DNA of 64,000 bases from a gamma proteobacterium NOR5-3 (GTDB lineage: Bacteria > Pseudomonadota > Gammaproteobacteria > Pseudomonadales > Halieaceae). Of the stretch, positions 8,681 to 18,005 are shown in pieces. Position 1 is the stretch's first letter. Every line of letters begins with the position of its first letter. The stretch covers positions 133,341 to 197,340 of the forward strand of contig DS999406.1 in NCBI GenBank assembly GCA_000158155.1. The letters are read 5' to 3'. Made by a program: the position numbers and the translations under genes. The notes below the pieces were generated by a model. That model ran no database searches. It was not told the DNA's origin and saw only the letters and a list, made by a program, of their open reading frames with translations.

Positions 8681-11605
8681 GTGACACACTCGATTGAAAG
8701 CCTCAAGAACCGCTCTACCATCTGCCGCTGTATAAGCGCCGCACTGGTACTGACGAGCCTGTATGGCACACCGAGCTTCGCACAGGACAACTACCAGCCG
8801 TTTATCGAGCCGCTGCAGGTCACGCAAAACCGAGCCTATTACAAGGCGGCTCCCACAGGACAGGACGAGCCCCTAAGCGTTCCGTTTTCGCCAATCTCGG
8901 CGCCGGTAGAGGCCACTAGTGACGAAGAGTCGCGCCTGGAAGCCCTGGCGCGGGAGAAGCAGCAGGCCCTGTCATTGGAGGAAGGCTCTCAGGACCAGGC
9001 ACTGACCGATGAGATCGAGCAGTTTGGCTATTCGATCTTCAACCGCTCGCCCAGCACCTTCGCCCCGGTAGAAGGTATTCCGGTTCCCTCTGACTACCGT
9101 ATTGGGCCGGGAGACAACATCGTCATTCAGCTCTTCGGCAAGCGGAATGTTCAATACAACCTGGTTGTGACTCGCGAAGGCAAGATTCTGATCCCTGAGT
9201 TTGGCCCCATCACGGTTGGCGGCCTGAACTTTGACGACGCAGAGACATTGATCACCAGTGGATTTGATCAGCGCATGATCGGTGCCCGGGCCGTCGTCAC
9301 CATGGGAAAGCTGCGCACCATTCAGGTTCGCCTGGCGGGCGATGTAAAGCAGCCCGGCATCTATACCATCGGCGGACTTTCCAGCCTCATCGACGCACTG
9401 CTGACCACCGGCGGCATCGCCGGAACCGGCACGCTGCGTGATATTCAACTCATCCGCGACGGCAAGATTGTGACTCACCTGGATCTCTATGAACTTTTGC
9501 TCGCGGGCAAAAGCGAAAGCGACGCTTTTCTTCAGCATAACGATACGATATTTGTTCCCGCCATTGGCGACATCGTCTATGTCGGTGGTGAGGTGCAACG
9601 TCCGGCGATCTATGAACTTCGCGGCGAGAGCACGCTAAAGCAAGTGCTGAATATGGCCGGAGGTTTACTGCCCTCTGCATCGCTGGGCGAGTCACTGATC
9701 GAACGGATCCAGAAAGGCGGAAGCCGCACGGTCATCGACTTTCATACCCGGGGCACAGAGCAGAACATGGCGGCGATTCTCGCCACCAAAATGCGCTCGG
9801 GCGATGTGCTGCGAATCCTGCCCCTGGAAGACCGGCTTGATGCAGTAGTGATGCTTGATGGTCACGTGGAACGCCCTGGCGCTTATCAGTTCGAAGCGGG
9901 CATGCGTGTATCAAGCTTATTGCGCGGCACCCAGGCCCTATTGCCCGGCGTAGATATGCGCTTTGCAATCATCGAGCGGGAAGATCGTCGGACGCTGCAA
10001 AGCTCTGTGATTTACATCTCGCCGAAATCTGCCTTGCAGGCGCCAGGCGAAGATAGTGATTACTTACTTCAAGCTCGGGATCGCATTCGGCTTTTCCGTA
10101 TGAACGAGAATCGCGAAGACTCGCTTGCGGGACTCAGCGACAAGTTTGCACGTCAGGCTACAGACCCCCGAGCAGCAAACTTGCTGGAGCTCCGGGGTGC
10201 TGTCCGCCACCGTGGTCGGTTTCCCCTCGCCCAGGGTGCCCGCCTGATGGACGCCTTGAATCTGGGCGGCGGCATGCAAAGCGGTGGCGACTTCAATCAC
10301 GGCATGATCGTTCGAACCGAGCTGCCCGGCCTTAACATCAAGGCGCTATCTTTTAGTGTTGCGGCCGCACAATTGAATCCCGGCAGCGACGCCAATCCAC
10401 TGCTGCAGGCCGGTGATCGACTCTACTTCCTTGACGAAAACGGTACTCGCAGCCAACTCCTTGCCGATGAAATACAGCGACTGAAAGATCAGGCGCGCTA
10501 TGGCGAGGTAGAGCGTGTTGTCAGTATTCTGGGAGAGGTTCTGAGCCCTGGAGAATACCCACTGGTCGACGGCATGCGAGCCAGCGATCTTGTGTGTACT
10601 GCACGCGGCCTGTCACGCCGTGCTGACGGCCTCAGCATGCAGCTGTCCCGTCGCAACGCGACAGATAATGTGCTGCAGCATCAGTCATTGGAGACCCGCG
10701 AGCTAATGACACTCTGCGCGGACCTGCATCGCCTAAACCGTGGTGAGCTCGACGCTGCCGCCGAAACCGCGTTTATGCAGCGCTACACCGACGATGTGAT
10801 CAACCCGGCACTCACGGCCCGGGACCAGTTGGCGGTAAGCCTGAGAAGCGGTTGGAGCGAAACCGCATCGGTGACATTGCGCGGCGAAATCCACAAGCCC
10901 GGCGTGTATGCCATTGGTCCCGGCGAGACGCTGTGCGAAGTGCTGCGTCGCGCCGGTGGGTTAACCGAGGCCGCCTATGCTTTTGGCGCAGAGTTTACGC
11001 GCCAGTCTGTACTGGACATCCAGCAGCAAACGCTGGATGAGCTCCACGATCAACTCGATGACCTTATGGTTGAGCTGTCGCTGTCCCACTCCTTTGCTAA
11101 TGACGAAAAAGCCTCCCGGGAATGGGGTGGTAAGCAGGACACCCTTAAAGTTATTCAACAGCTGGAGCGTGCAGAAGCAACGGGCCGCATGGTGATAAAT
11201 CTGGACAAGGTCCAGCGCTGTCGCAGCCGCGACGCCCTGGCTCTGGAAAACGGTGACGATCTGATGGTTCCTCGCGCACCCAACCATGTACAGGTAGCGG
11301 GTCAGGTCTATGTTGCGACCTCACACCTGTACGACGAGTCCCGCAGCATCAAGGACTATGTGGAGCTATCTGGTGGATCCACGGTACTGGGTCGTGTGGA
11401 CCACACCTATGTCATTCAGGCCAACGGCGAAGTCCTGAACCTGAAAGGCAAGCGCAGCTCGCGCAGCATCGCACGCCAGAACGTTATGCCCGGCGCCCGC
11501 ATTTATGTGCCTATTAACGTTGATCGGATGAATCCCACAGAAAAAGCACAGAGCTGGGTTAGCACGCTTGCTCAGGCGGCGATCCTTGCCGGCATCGTAC
11601 TGTGA
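8681..11605 (+). CDS. Giant SLBB-domain polysaccharide export protein (Wza-like)
   Basis: A 974-residue secreted/outer-membrane export protein. It has an N-terminal signal peptide (hydrophobic ISAALVLTSLYG, cleavage near SFAQ) with no lipobox Cys at the cleavage site. The Poly_export domain starts DYRIGPGDNIVIQLFGK (about residue 140). At least five SLBB-like beta-grasp repeats follow, marked by repeating GEV..PG.Y.L..G....L...AGG patterns (near residues 225, 300, 390, 505, 620, 730). A C-terminal hydrophobic tail ends the protein. Wza proteins are usually about 380 residues, so this is more than twice as long, like the long SLBB proteins of some marine gammaproteobacteria. It should form the periplasm/outer-membrane export channel. 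The GTG start has a weak ribosome site and follows the sigma-54 promoter at 8630. Confidence 0.88.
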   Translation: MTHSIESLKNRSTICRCISAALVLTSLYGTPSFAQDNYQPFIEPLQVTQNRAYYKAAPTGQDEPLSVPFSPISAPVEATSDEESRLEALAREKQQALSLEEGSQDQALTDEIEQFGYSIFNRSPSTFAPVEGIPVPSDYRIGPGDNIVIQLFGKRNVQYNLVVTREGKILIPEFGPITVGGLNFDDAETLITSGFDQRMIGARAVVTMGKLRTIQVRLAGDVKQPGIYTIGGLSSLIDALLTTGGIAGTGTLRDIQLIRDGKIVTHLDLYELLLAGKSESDAFLQHNDTIFVPAIGDIVYVGGEVQRPAIYELRGESTLKQVLNMAGGLLPSASLGESLIERIQKGGSRTVIDFHTRGTEQNMAAILATKMRSGDVLRILPLEDRLDAVVMLDGHVERPGAYQFEAGMRVSSLLRGTQALLPGVDMRFAIIEREDRRTLQSSVIYISPKSALQAPGEDSDYLLQARDRIRLFRMNENREDSLAGLSDKFARQATDPRAANLLELRGAVRHRGRFPLAQGARLMDALNLGGGMQSGGDFNHGMIVRTELPGLNIKALSFSVAAAQLNPGSDANPLLQAGDRLYFLDENGTRSQLLADEIQRLKDQARYGEVERVVSILGEVLSPGEYPLVDGMRASDLVCTARGLSRRADGLSMQLSRRNATDNVLQHQSLETRELMTLCADLHRLNRGELDAAAETAFMQRYTDDVINPALTARDQLAVSLRSGWSETASVTLRGEIHKPGVYAIGPGETLCEVLRRAGGLTEAAYAFGAEFTRQSVLDIQQQTLDELHDQLDDLMVELSLSHSFANDEKASREWGGKQDTLKVIQQLERAEATGRMVINLDKVQRCRSRDALALENGDDLMVPRAPNHVQVAGQVYVATSHLYDESRSIKDYVELSGGSTVLGRVDHTYVIQANGEVLNLKGKRSSRSIARQNVMPGARIYVPINVDRMNPTEKAQSWVSTLAQAAILAGIVL

Positions 11606-11619
11606 ACGGAGACGAGTCA

Positions 11620-12570
11620 ATGACCCACAACAACCACGTTGTCCCCGCACATCAAACAGCGGCCGCGAGCCTCGATTTGATGCCCTTTGTGAACGCACTG
11701 CTTAGCGCAAAGTGGATACTCGCCGCTGCACTCGTTATCGGCGCAGGCATGGGCACCTGGTTATCTATGACCACACCCTACAGCTATGTGGCCGGCTCCA
11801 AGGTCAGCATTGTCGACATCTCAGATCCCGGTGGCGTGTCTCCCGATGATCGTCGCGCATCTGAAGTACTGACCCTGGTGGAGCATGGCTTTGTCATGGG
11901 TACCACCCGTGACAACTACGCCGAAGTGATGCTGGCACGCCTGCGATCACGCAGCTTCACACTGCACTTTTTGGAGACGCACAACATCTATCGCCACTTC
12001 TACCCGGCTAAGTGGTCCGAAGAAACACAGTCCTGGAAAGACGGTTTCACACCGGACATCGGTGAGAGCTTTACGCGCTTTCGCGATGAGATCCGCATGA
12101 TCACCGTGGATGAAGAAACTGACATCGTTACTGTAGCCATGCGCTGGCAGGAACCGACGCTACCCCGGGACTGGGCAAACATGTACGTCGACACCTTTAA
12201 CGAATACATGCGTGACCGCACCACCGAGGAAGTGGTCCGCAAGCAGGCTTTTCTCGAAGAAAAGCTCCGTCAGTCAGACGTGGTGGAAATCCAGAAGTCG
12301 ATTTACCGCCTGATTGAGGCACAGACCGCCATCATGATGTTAGCCAACGCCCGGGAAGAGTATGTGCTGGAGATCATCGATCCCGCCGCACGCCCCTATC
12401 GCAGCGTAAACATGTCCAGAAAGAAGAAGATCGTCGTCGGCGGTATCGTTGGCTTGATGCTGTCTGTCTTCGCAGTCTTGGCCATCACGCTTTTGCTTCA
12501 GCTCTGGAACAGCTTCCAGACGGCCCGCGCATTGCATAACCAAATTGCCACTCGCACAGATATTTCCTGA
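11620..12570 (+). CDS. Wzz-like chain-length determinant (no tyrosine-kinase domain)
   Basis: About 316 residues with the Wzz layout: one membrane helix near residues 30-55, a long periplasmic domain with a coiled-coil region (about 190-240), then a second helix near residues 270-295 (VVGGIVGLMLSVFAVLAITLLL). A Pro-rich stretch (DPAARPYRSV) just before the second helix is the family mark. It should set polysaccharide length together with the polymerase and the export protein. Unlike Wzc it has no C-terminal Walker-type tyrosine kinase, and none is encoded elsewhere in the locus. The ATG at 11620 is preferred to the GTG at 11602 because GGAG lies 8 nt upstream; the GTG would overlap the export gene by four bases. 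Confidence 0.82.
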   Translation: MTHNNHVVPAHQTAAASLDLMPFVNALLSAKWILAAALVIGAGMGTWLSMTTPYSYVAGSKVSIVDISDPGGVSPDDRRASEVLTLVEHGFVMGTTRDNYAEVMLARLRSRSFTLHFLETHNIYRHFYPAKWSEETQSWKDGFTPDIGESFTRFRDEIRMITVDEETDIVTVAMRWQEPTLPRDWANMYVDTFNEYMRDRTTEEVVRKQAFLEEKLRQSDVVEIQKSIYRLIEAQTAIMMLANAREEYVLEIIDPAARPYRSVNMSRKKKIVVGGIVGLMLSVFAVLAITLLLQLWNSFQTARALHNQIATRTDIS

Positions 12571-12579
12571 GGAATCACC

Positions 12580-14151
12580 ATGAGCACTCTTACTTACAAC
12601 CCCGGCCGCGACTGCTTCAACTCCCTGGGTATCCCGGTGGACAATCTGACTCTGGACAGCGCGGTTGAGCGGATCATCGCTATGGCGTCATCCAAGGATG
12701 GTCGCGCACGCCTGGTATCGACACTGAATGCGGATTTCCTCGTCAACTGTCTGGGCACGGCACTATCCCGCCCACGACACCCGGAACTGCTGGAGGTGCT
12801 GCGCAGCTCCGATCTGGTGACCGCCGACGGATTCCCCATCGTCTGGCTGAGCCGACTACTGGGCAGGCCTATCAAGGAGCGGGTGTGTGGCTCAGACCTG
12901 GTGCCAGCTATTGCTGCACGCGCCGCGCAAGAAGGTCTGTCGATTTTTCTTCTGGGCGGCGCCGCAGGCGTTGCCGCACAGGCTGGTCGTGTGCTGGAGT
13001 CGAGCTACCCCGGTCTGCGTATCGCGGGAACCGCTGCACCTTTTGTAAAAACTACCGGTCGGGATCTGGCCTCTGCCGCCGAGGACGACCGCGCGCTGCT
13101 TGAAGAAATCCACGCATCCAAAGCGGACATTCTGCTTGTGGGCCTGGGCAACCCCAAGCAGGAGCTGTGGTTTAACCGCAATCGCAAGCAGCTTAAAACA
13201 CCGGTTTCTATTGGTGTTGGTGGTACTTTCGAATTTGTTATCGGCACGGTTCGCCGTGCCCCTGCAATCTGGCAAAGCATGAATCTGGAGTGGGTGTATC
13301 GCATCCTTCAGGATCCGGCTCGTCTGTGGAAGCGTTATAGCAAGGGCCTGTTCAAGCTAAGTGCTCTGGCTGCGCCGGTGATCATGCAACGCATTGCCCA
13401 GACCTTCCGATTTGGAAAAGCCGAAGTACCCGGGCCCGGCGCCCTACCCTGGCGGCGCCTGTGGTCGTCCCGGGATCAGTCTATCGCTCTTTTACCTTTG
13501 CCGCGCCGCATTGGCGCAGAGTATCTGCAGCGCATCGTTGAAGACCTGGCCAAGGAAACAGGTGCTACGGAACTGCGCATCCTGGATTTTTGTGCTGTTA
13601 AACACATTGCCCTGAACGCGCAGCAGGAGCTGTTTAACCTCGCCAGTCTTCTGCAAACCCAGCGGGCAAACATCCAGCTCATGGGCATGTCATCACAGCT
13701 GCGCCGACAACTCACTGCGGCGCGACTTATGGATCTTCTTGAGAATGACAACAAAGGCACCCTGGATCGTCTCGCCAGCCGCCCCACGGATTTTGCCTCC
13801 TTTGCCTGCCAGTCTTACGCCCTGAAGGATTCAACTTTGGTCATGCTTTCCGGACGGATCAACCGTGACTCTCTCAGTGAAGTTGGATTTGTGGAATGCC
13901 TGCTCGATAGCGTGCGTGATCGGCATTGCATCATCGACTTTCGCAACGTGGATTTACTGGAAAGCTCCGGCATCGCTGAGTTAATCCCCCTGTTCACCCA
14001 CACGGGCCCCAACGGCTCTGCGGTATTCCTCAGCGGCGCAGGACACAACATCAAACAGATGCTGCGCATGGCAGAAGTCCACAGCACTGCCGAAATTATC
14101 AATGATCGACAGCTACTGGAGCGTATCAGCAAGGAGAATCGCAGTGAGTGA
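12580..14151 (+). CDS. WecG/TagA/CpsF glycosyltransferase fused to two STAS domains
   Basis: A 523-residue fusion. Residues about 15-250 are a complete WecG/TagA/CpsF (GT26) glycosyltransferase: STLNADFLVN, LVTADGFPIVW, ERVCGSDLVP, FLLGGAAGVA, VGLGNPKQELW and IGVGGTFEF..G...RAP. The family adds a UDP-sugar (often ManNAc or ManNAcA) to a lipid-linked acceptor. After a basic linker (about 250-300), residues 305-400 form a STAS-like domain without the usual serine (KHIALNAQQE). Residues 415-515 form a second STAS domain keeping the phosphorylatable position (DLLESSGIAEL, Ser462/463). STAS domains are anti-anti-sigma modules switched by Ser phosphorylation or partner binding, so the fusion suggests post-translational control of the transferase (inference). 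Overlaps the GT2 gene by 8 bp. Confidence 0.88.
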   Translation: MSTLTYNPGRDCFNSLGIPVDNLTLDSAVERIIAMASSKDGRARLVSTLNADFLVNCLGTALSRPRHPELLEVLRSSDLVTADGFPIVWLSRLLGRPIKERVCGSDLVPAIAARAAQEGLSIFLLGGAAGVAAQAGRVLESSYPGLRIAGTAAPFVKTTGRDLASAAEDDRALLEEIHASKADILLVGLGNPKQELWFNRNRKQLKTPVSIGVGGTFEFVIGTVRRAPAIWQSMNLEWVYRILQDPARLWKRYSKGLFKLSALAAPVIMQRIAQTFRFGKAEVPGPGALPWRRLWSSRDQSIALLPLPRRIGAEYLQRIVEDLAKETGATELRILDFCAVKHIALNAQQELFNLASLLQTQRANIQLMGMSSQLRRQLTAARLMDLLENDNKGTLDRLASRPTDFASFACQSYALKDSTLVMLSGRINRDSLSEVGFVECLLDSVRDRHCIIDFRNVDLLESSGIAELIPLFTHTGPNGSAVFLSGAGHNIKQMLRMAEVHSTAEIINDRQLLERISKENRSE

Positions 14152-15190
14152 TCTGCGCGGCGTCTATATTCTGCTGCTGAACTGGAATGGCTGGCGGGAC
14201 AGCATCGCCTGCCTCGAGAGTCTGCTGCCGGATATCCATCGGGGCGCGCGCGTCATACTGTGCGACAACCAGTCCTGTGACGACAGTCTTGCACACATTG
14301 AATCCTGGGCTGCGGGCCATATCAGCGCAGACAAGCCGGTGCGCTCCCGCCTGGCAGCACTGCAAAGTTACGCGCTGGCAAAGCCGACAGTGCAGCGCAT
14401 GACGCGAGCGCAGGCCGAATCCGGTGAAGCAGACGCATCCGCGCAACTACTGCTGGTCGATAATGCCGACAACCTGGGCTTTGCGGCGGGTAACAATGTG
14501 GGCATGCGCTTAGCGCTGGCACAGGGTGACATGACACATCTGTGGCTGCTCAACAACGACACCCTGGTAGAGGCAGACTGCCTGACACAGATGCGTGAGC
14601 GACTGCATCATCACCCCGAGCCGGCTGTTTGCGGCTCGGTGATTCATTTCTTCGATAATCCAGAAGTTATCCAATGCATTGGCGGCAACCGTTTTGACGC
14701 CCGCCGGGGGCGGGCCATGGAATCAGAAGGTCGTTATCTCAAGGAAAGCGAGCTGCACACGCACAGCAGCGCGGAACAAACGCTGGACTACCTCACGGGC
14801 TGCTCTATGCTGTTGACTCGTGACTTTCTGGAGACCGTAGGCCTGATGAACGAAGCCTACTTCCTCTACTATGAAGAAATCGACTGGTTTACTCGCGCAG
14901 CGGGTCGATTCGACCTTATCGTGGCCCATGACGCGCGTTTGTATCACCGCGAAGGCGGCAGCATCGGCTCACGCAGCTGGAATCGGGGCCCCTCGCTGAC
15001 GTCCGATCGACACATGTTCCGCAGCAGAATTTACTTTATGCAGCGCTACTATCCACAGCACCTCTGGCGCTGCACCGTCAGCAATTGGCTGGACGTCGGC
15101 AAGCGTTTACTGAAGGGACAATGGCGGAATGCGGGCGTCATCGCCCGGGAGATCACATCGAATCCTAGCAGGCCACGAATCGTCCAATGA
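14144..15190 (+). CDS. Glycosyltransferase family 2 (rhamnosyltransferase-like)
   Basis: About 348 residues, GT-A fold. It starts YILLLNWNGWRDSIACLESLL, then has VDNADNLGFAAGNNVGMRLAL and the donor-binding WLLNNDTLVEADCL with the N-D-D/T variant of the DxD motif seen in WbbL-type enzymes. FLYYEEIDWFTRAAG is the ED-type catalytic loop of the family. It should add one sugar, probably a deoxyhexose, to the growing repeat unit; the sugar cannot be assigned. The GTG at 14144 has AAGGAG 7 nt upstream, so it is chosen over an upstream ATG at 14102 that lies deep inside the STAS gene. It overlaps the WecG-STAS gene by 8 bp and the polymerase gene by four bases (ATGA). Confidence 0.88.
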   Translation: MSDLRGVYILLLNWNGWRDSIACLESLLPDIHRGARVILCDNQSCDDSLAHIESWAAGHISADKPVRSRLAALQSYALAKPTVQRMTRAQAESGEADASAQLLLVDNADNLGFAAGNNVGMRLALAQGDMTHLWLLNNDTLVEADCLTQMRERLHHHPEPAVCGSVIHFFDNPEVIQCIGGNRFDARRGRAMESEGRYLKESELHTHSSAEQTLDYLTGCSMLLTRDFLETVGLMNEAYFLYYEEIDWFTRAAGRFDLIVAHDARLYHREGGSIGSRSWNRGPSLTSDRHMFRSRIYFMQRYYPQHLWRCTVSNWLDVGKRLLKGQWRNAGVIAREITSNPSRPRIVQ

Positions 15191-16497
15191 ATGCTGCACC
15201 AACATCAGCCTCGCCTTTTCAGATCAGCCTCAATCCACTGATCTACGCAACGATTTTCATGGCCACTTTTGCGGGCTGCCAGGGCGGGCGCTATTACCTG
15301 TCAAACCGTTTACAGGAGCTGGGTATTGCCTGCGCATTGCTGCTCTTTGTCATGGGCTGCTGGCAGGGTCTCTTTCGGCTGCAATACCAGGAGTGGCGAA
15401 GCTGGGTACTCAGCCCCCTGATACTTATCGGGGGCATCATCGGCATCAGCAGTATTGTATTTGTGCTCAACTATTCAGGCAGCGTGCTGTACAGCGCGTT
15501 TTCCGCAAGAGAGTTTCTTCTGGCCTTTATGGGGCCGGGCATTTATCTGCTGTGTCGATGTGGTTTACCCCTGAAAAACGTCGAGCGCACCATCTGGATT
15601 GCACTATTTGCCCTGATGATTAATTACCTGTTGTTTTACTTCACCATGGATCTTCGCGCTGCGTTTTTTTCCTCGGATCATACGGTGAGTAACCTTGTCA
15701 CCTACGATGCCTGGCGTGGCTTTCGCCTGAAACCACCGCTGTTTGCCATTATGGTTGCCCTGCTCGGAGCGCTGGCTCTGATCATGCAGTCCCGTGGCAA
15801 GGCCGTTAAAACGGCGGCATTCGCCAGTGTCGCTCTGGCGGCCTACATCTGGAGTATCGTGCTGTTTCGCTCTACTTTGGCGACCATGATCCTCTCGGTG
15901 ATGCTGTATCCCCTGCTTTTGTCGCATCGCAACCGGCTCAAGCTGATTGTGGTGATGGCGCCGCTTGTGGTGCTCGCGGTTCCCGTCGTCGGATCTCTGG
16001 CGGTAGACAACTTTATGGAGGCTGATGGCGGCAGTATCCGCGCCAAGGCGTTTCTTAAGGCCATGGAACACATCGCCATGCATCCCATACTCGGCGCAGG
16101 TGAAGACAGCGCCTACGGTCTGTCCTATCAGGAAATTGTCGCGCCGTATTTCTTCCCTTCGGACTTGGGCCTCATGGGCGTGACTTACAAATACGGTGTA
16201 GTGGGACTGATTTTGTATCTCACCATGCACGGCAAGATATGGCTGTGCCTGTGGTCAGCGAACATGGATTGTCGAGCAGCAGACGGACGCATCAACCCAC
16301 TACTGTGGGGCATGTTTATCTTCATGACGGCGCAAACGTTTAACCTGGCCCTCAATCCGGGGCTCGCCTACGCCCAGGGCATCACTCTGGGAAGTCTCGC
16401 TCTTGCCCTGGCAAGCCTGCACCGTGTTCGCTGCGCCGGCGTCGCCGGTAACAACGCTCTTGCACCATCGCATAATCTCCCCATACTGGACGCCTGA
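15187..16497 (+). CDS. Wzy-like O-antigen/EPS polymerase
   Basis: A 436-residue polytopic inner-membrane protein with about 11-12 helices. A large periplasmic loop between late helices carries NFMEADGGSIRAKAFLKAMEHIAMHPILGAGEDSAYG, which matches the loop of Wzy/O-antigen-ligase (Wzy_C) proteins where the catalytic Arg and His residues lie. Polymerases of this kind join lipid-linked repeat units in the periplasm. The gene overlaps the GT2 gene by four bases and is the last structural gene of the EPS locus. The 59 bp after it contains no strong terminator, so read-through into the regulator gene at 16557 is possible and would give positive feedback (inference). Confidence 0.8.
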   Translation: MNAAPTSASPFQISLNPLIYATIFMATFAGCQGGRYYLSNRLQELGIACALLLFVMGCWQGLFRLQYQEWRSWVLSPLILIGGIIGISSIVFVLNYSGSVLYSAFSAREFLLAFMGPGIYLLCRCGLPLKNVERTIWIALFALMINYLLFYFTMDLRAAFFSSDHTVSNLVTYDAWRGFRLKPPLFAIMVALLGALALIMQSRGKAVKTAAFASVALAAYIWSIVLFRSTLATMILSVMLYPLLLSHRNRLKLIVVMAPLVVLAVPVVGSLAVDNFMEADGGSIRAKAFLKAMEHIAMHPILGAGEDSAYGLSYQEIVAPYFFPSDLGLMGVTYKYGVVGLILYLTMHGKIWLCLWSANMDCRAADGRINPLLWGMFIFMTAQTFNLALNPGLAYAQGITLGSLALALASLHRVRCAGVAGNNALAPSHNLPILDA

Positions 16498-16556
16498 AGC
16501 GTGTTTGGCCCAAACTCCATGATCAATGCGAACCTGAGATTCATCGGACCCACTCT

Positions 16557-18002
16557 ATGACGGACGCTCTCAAGCTAATGATGGTTGAGGACAGCCCGTC
16601 GCTGGCTGCGATCTATAACGCCTATCTGAAAGATGAAAACTACCAGACTGTCACGGTGGACTCTCTGGGACGCGCGCATGCCACGCTCGACGCCTTTGTC
16701 CCAGACCTGGTGCTGTTAGATATCGAGCTTCCCGACGGCAGCGGTATTGATTTCCTTGAGCACGCCATGGCCCTGGACAAGCCACCTAAAGTGGTGGTGA
16801 TGACCGCACATGGCACCTCGGATATGGCGGTCAATGCCATCCAGATGGGCGCTTCGGACTTCCTCACAAAACCTTTTGATGCTGCGCGTCTGAAGGTGAC
16901 CTTGGGCAATGCTGCCGCCCAGCTTGATCTTGGCAAGCGCATCGAAGAGTTGTCGAATAAACAACGCTCGAATTACGCCGGTTTTATCGGCGCGTCCAAC
17001 CCCATGCAAACCGTTTATCAGACCATTGATTCATTGGCGCCCAGCGATGCTACGGGCTTCATCGTCGGAGAAAGCGGTACGGGAAAGGAACTGGCCGCAG
17101 AAGCAATTCATGCTCATAGTAACCGCGCGGGCAAAGAGCTCGTCGCCATTAATTGCGGTGCTATTCCCGGCGAGCTCATGGAAAGCGAGCTCTTTGGTCA
17201 TGTAAAGGGTGCCTTCACCGGCGCCAGCTCTGCGCGTGAGGGCGCGGCGAGCGTTGCCAATGGCGGCACGCTGTTTCTGGACGAGATCTGTGAAATGGAT
17301 CTTGACCTGCAAAAGAAGCTACTACGCTTTATCCAGACCGGCACCTTTCGCAAGGTCGGCAGCAATACTTTAGAAACCGTGGATGTGCGCTTTGTCTGCG
17401 CGACCAATCGAGATCCCCTGGTTGAAGTGCGCGAAGGGCGGTTCCGGGAAGACCTGTTCTACCGACTGCACGTAGTGCCGTTGAGACTGCCGCCACTGCG
17501 CGAGCGCGACCGGGATATTTTGTTGATTGCCCGGCACTTTCTCGAGGTTTATGCGACTCAGGCGTCTAAAGACTTTAAACGGTTTTCGTCCGCTGCCGAA
17601 GAACAGATGCTCCGCTACGCCTGGCCGGGCAATGTCCGTCAGCTCCAAAACGTTATTCAGCAGGCGGTCGTGCTCAACCAGGGAGAGCAGATCGAGATCG
17701 ACATGCTGGCTCTGAATGTTCATCAAGGCTTAATCGACAGTTTGGAGGCCACCCCATCCGGCAGTAGCACACCGAAGAGTGCTGGCGGGGACACAGGGAA
17801 CCATAGCGACACCGAGCAGGGAGAGCTTGCAAAGCGACGCGCTATCGAGCCGTTATGGATGGTAGAAAAGCGCGCTATCGAAGCGGCAGTGGCGGCCTGC
17901 GACGGCAATATCAATCGCGCCGCGGGTTTACTCGAAGTGGCGCCATCGACGCTCTATCGTAAGCGTCAGGCATGGATTGACGACAACAATCATGAGGGCT
18001 AA
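16557..18002 (+). CDS. Sigma-54-dependent response regulator, LuxO/SypG type
   Basis: A 481-residue NtrC-family regulator with three domains. The receiver (about 5-120) has acidic pocket E11-D12, phosphoacceptor Asp55 in LVLLDIELPD, Thr83 and Lys105. The AAA+ domain (about 140-380) has Walker A GESGTGKE (171-178), the sigma-54 contact loop GAFTGA (218-223), Walker B TLFLDEI and an arginine-finger region FREDLFYRL. A Fis-type helix-turn-helix lies at the end (INRAAGLLEVAPSTLYRKR). It should hydrolyse ATP to open sigma-54 promoters once phosphorylated. The overall look is closest to LuxO and SypG of vibrios. It is the only sigma-54 activator in the window and sits next to an EPS locus with three sigma-54 promoters. 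The downstream H-NOX gene starts 3 bp after its stop. Confidence 0.93.
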   Translation: MTDALKLMMVEDSPSLAAIYNAYLKDENYQTVTVDSLGRAHATLDAFVPDLVLLDIELPDGSGIDFLEHAMALDKPPKVVVMTAHGTSDMAVNAIQMGASDFLTKPFDAARLKVTLGNAAAQLDLGKRIEELSNKQRSNYAGFIGASNPMQTVYQTIDSLAPSDATGFIVGESGTGKELAAEAIHAHSNRAGKELVAINCGAIPGELMESELFGHVKGAFTGASSAREGAASVANGGTLFLDEICEMDLDLQKKLLRFIQTGTFRKVGSNTLETVDVRFVCATNRDPLVEVREGRFREDLFYRLHVVPLRLPPLRERDRDILLIARHFLEVYATQASKDFKRFSSAAEEQMLRYAWPGNVRQLQNVIQQAVVLNQGEQIEIDMLALNVHQGLIDSLEATPSGSSTPKSAGGDTGNHSDTEQGELAKRRAIEPLWMVEKRAIEAAVAACDGNINRAAGLLEVAPSTLYRKRQAWIDDNNHEG

Positions 18003-18005
18003 CAA

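Noticed and set aside
11602..11619. GTG start for the Wzz-like gene overlapping the export gene
   Set aside because: The ATG at 11620 has a GGAG at ideal spacing, while the GTG has none.
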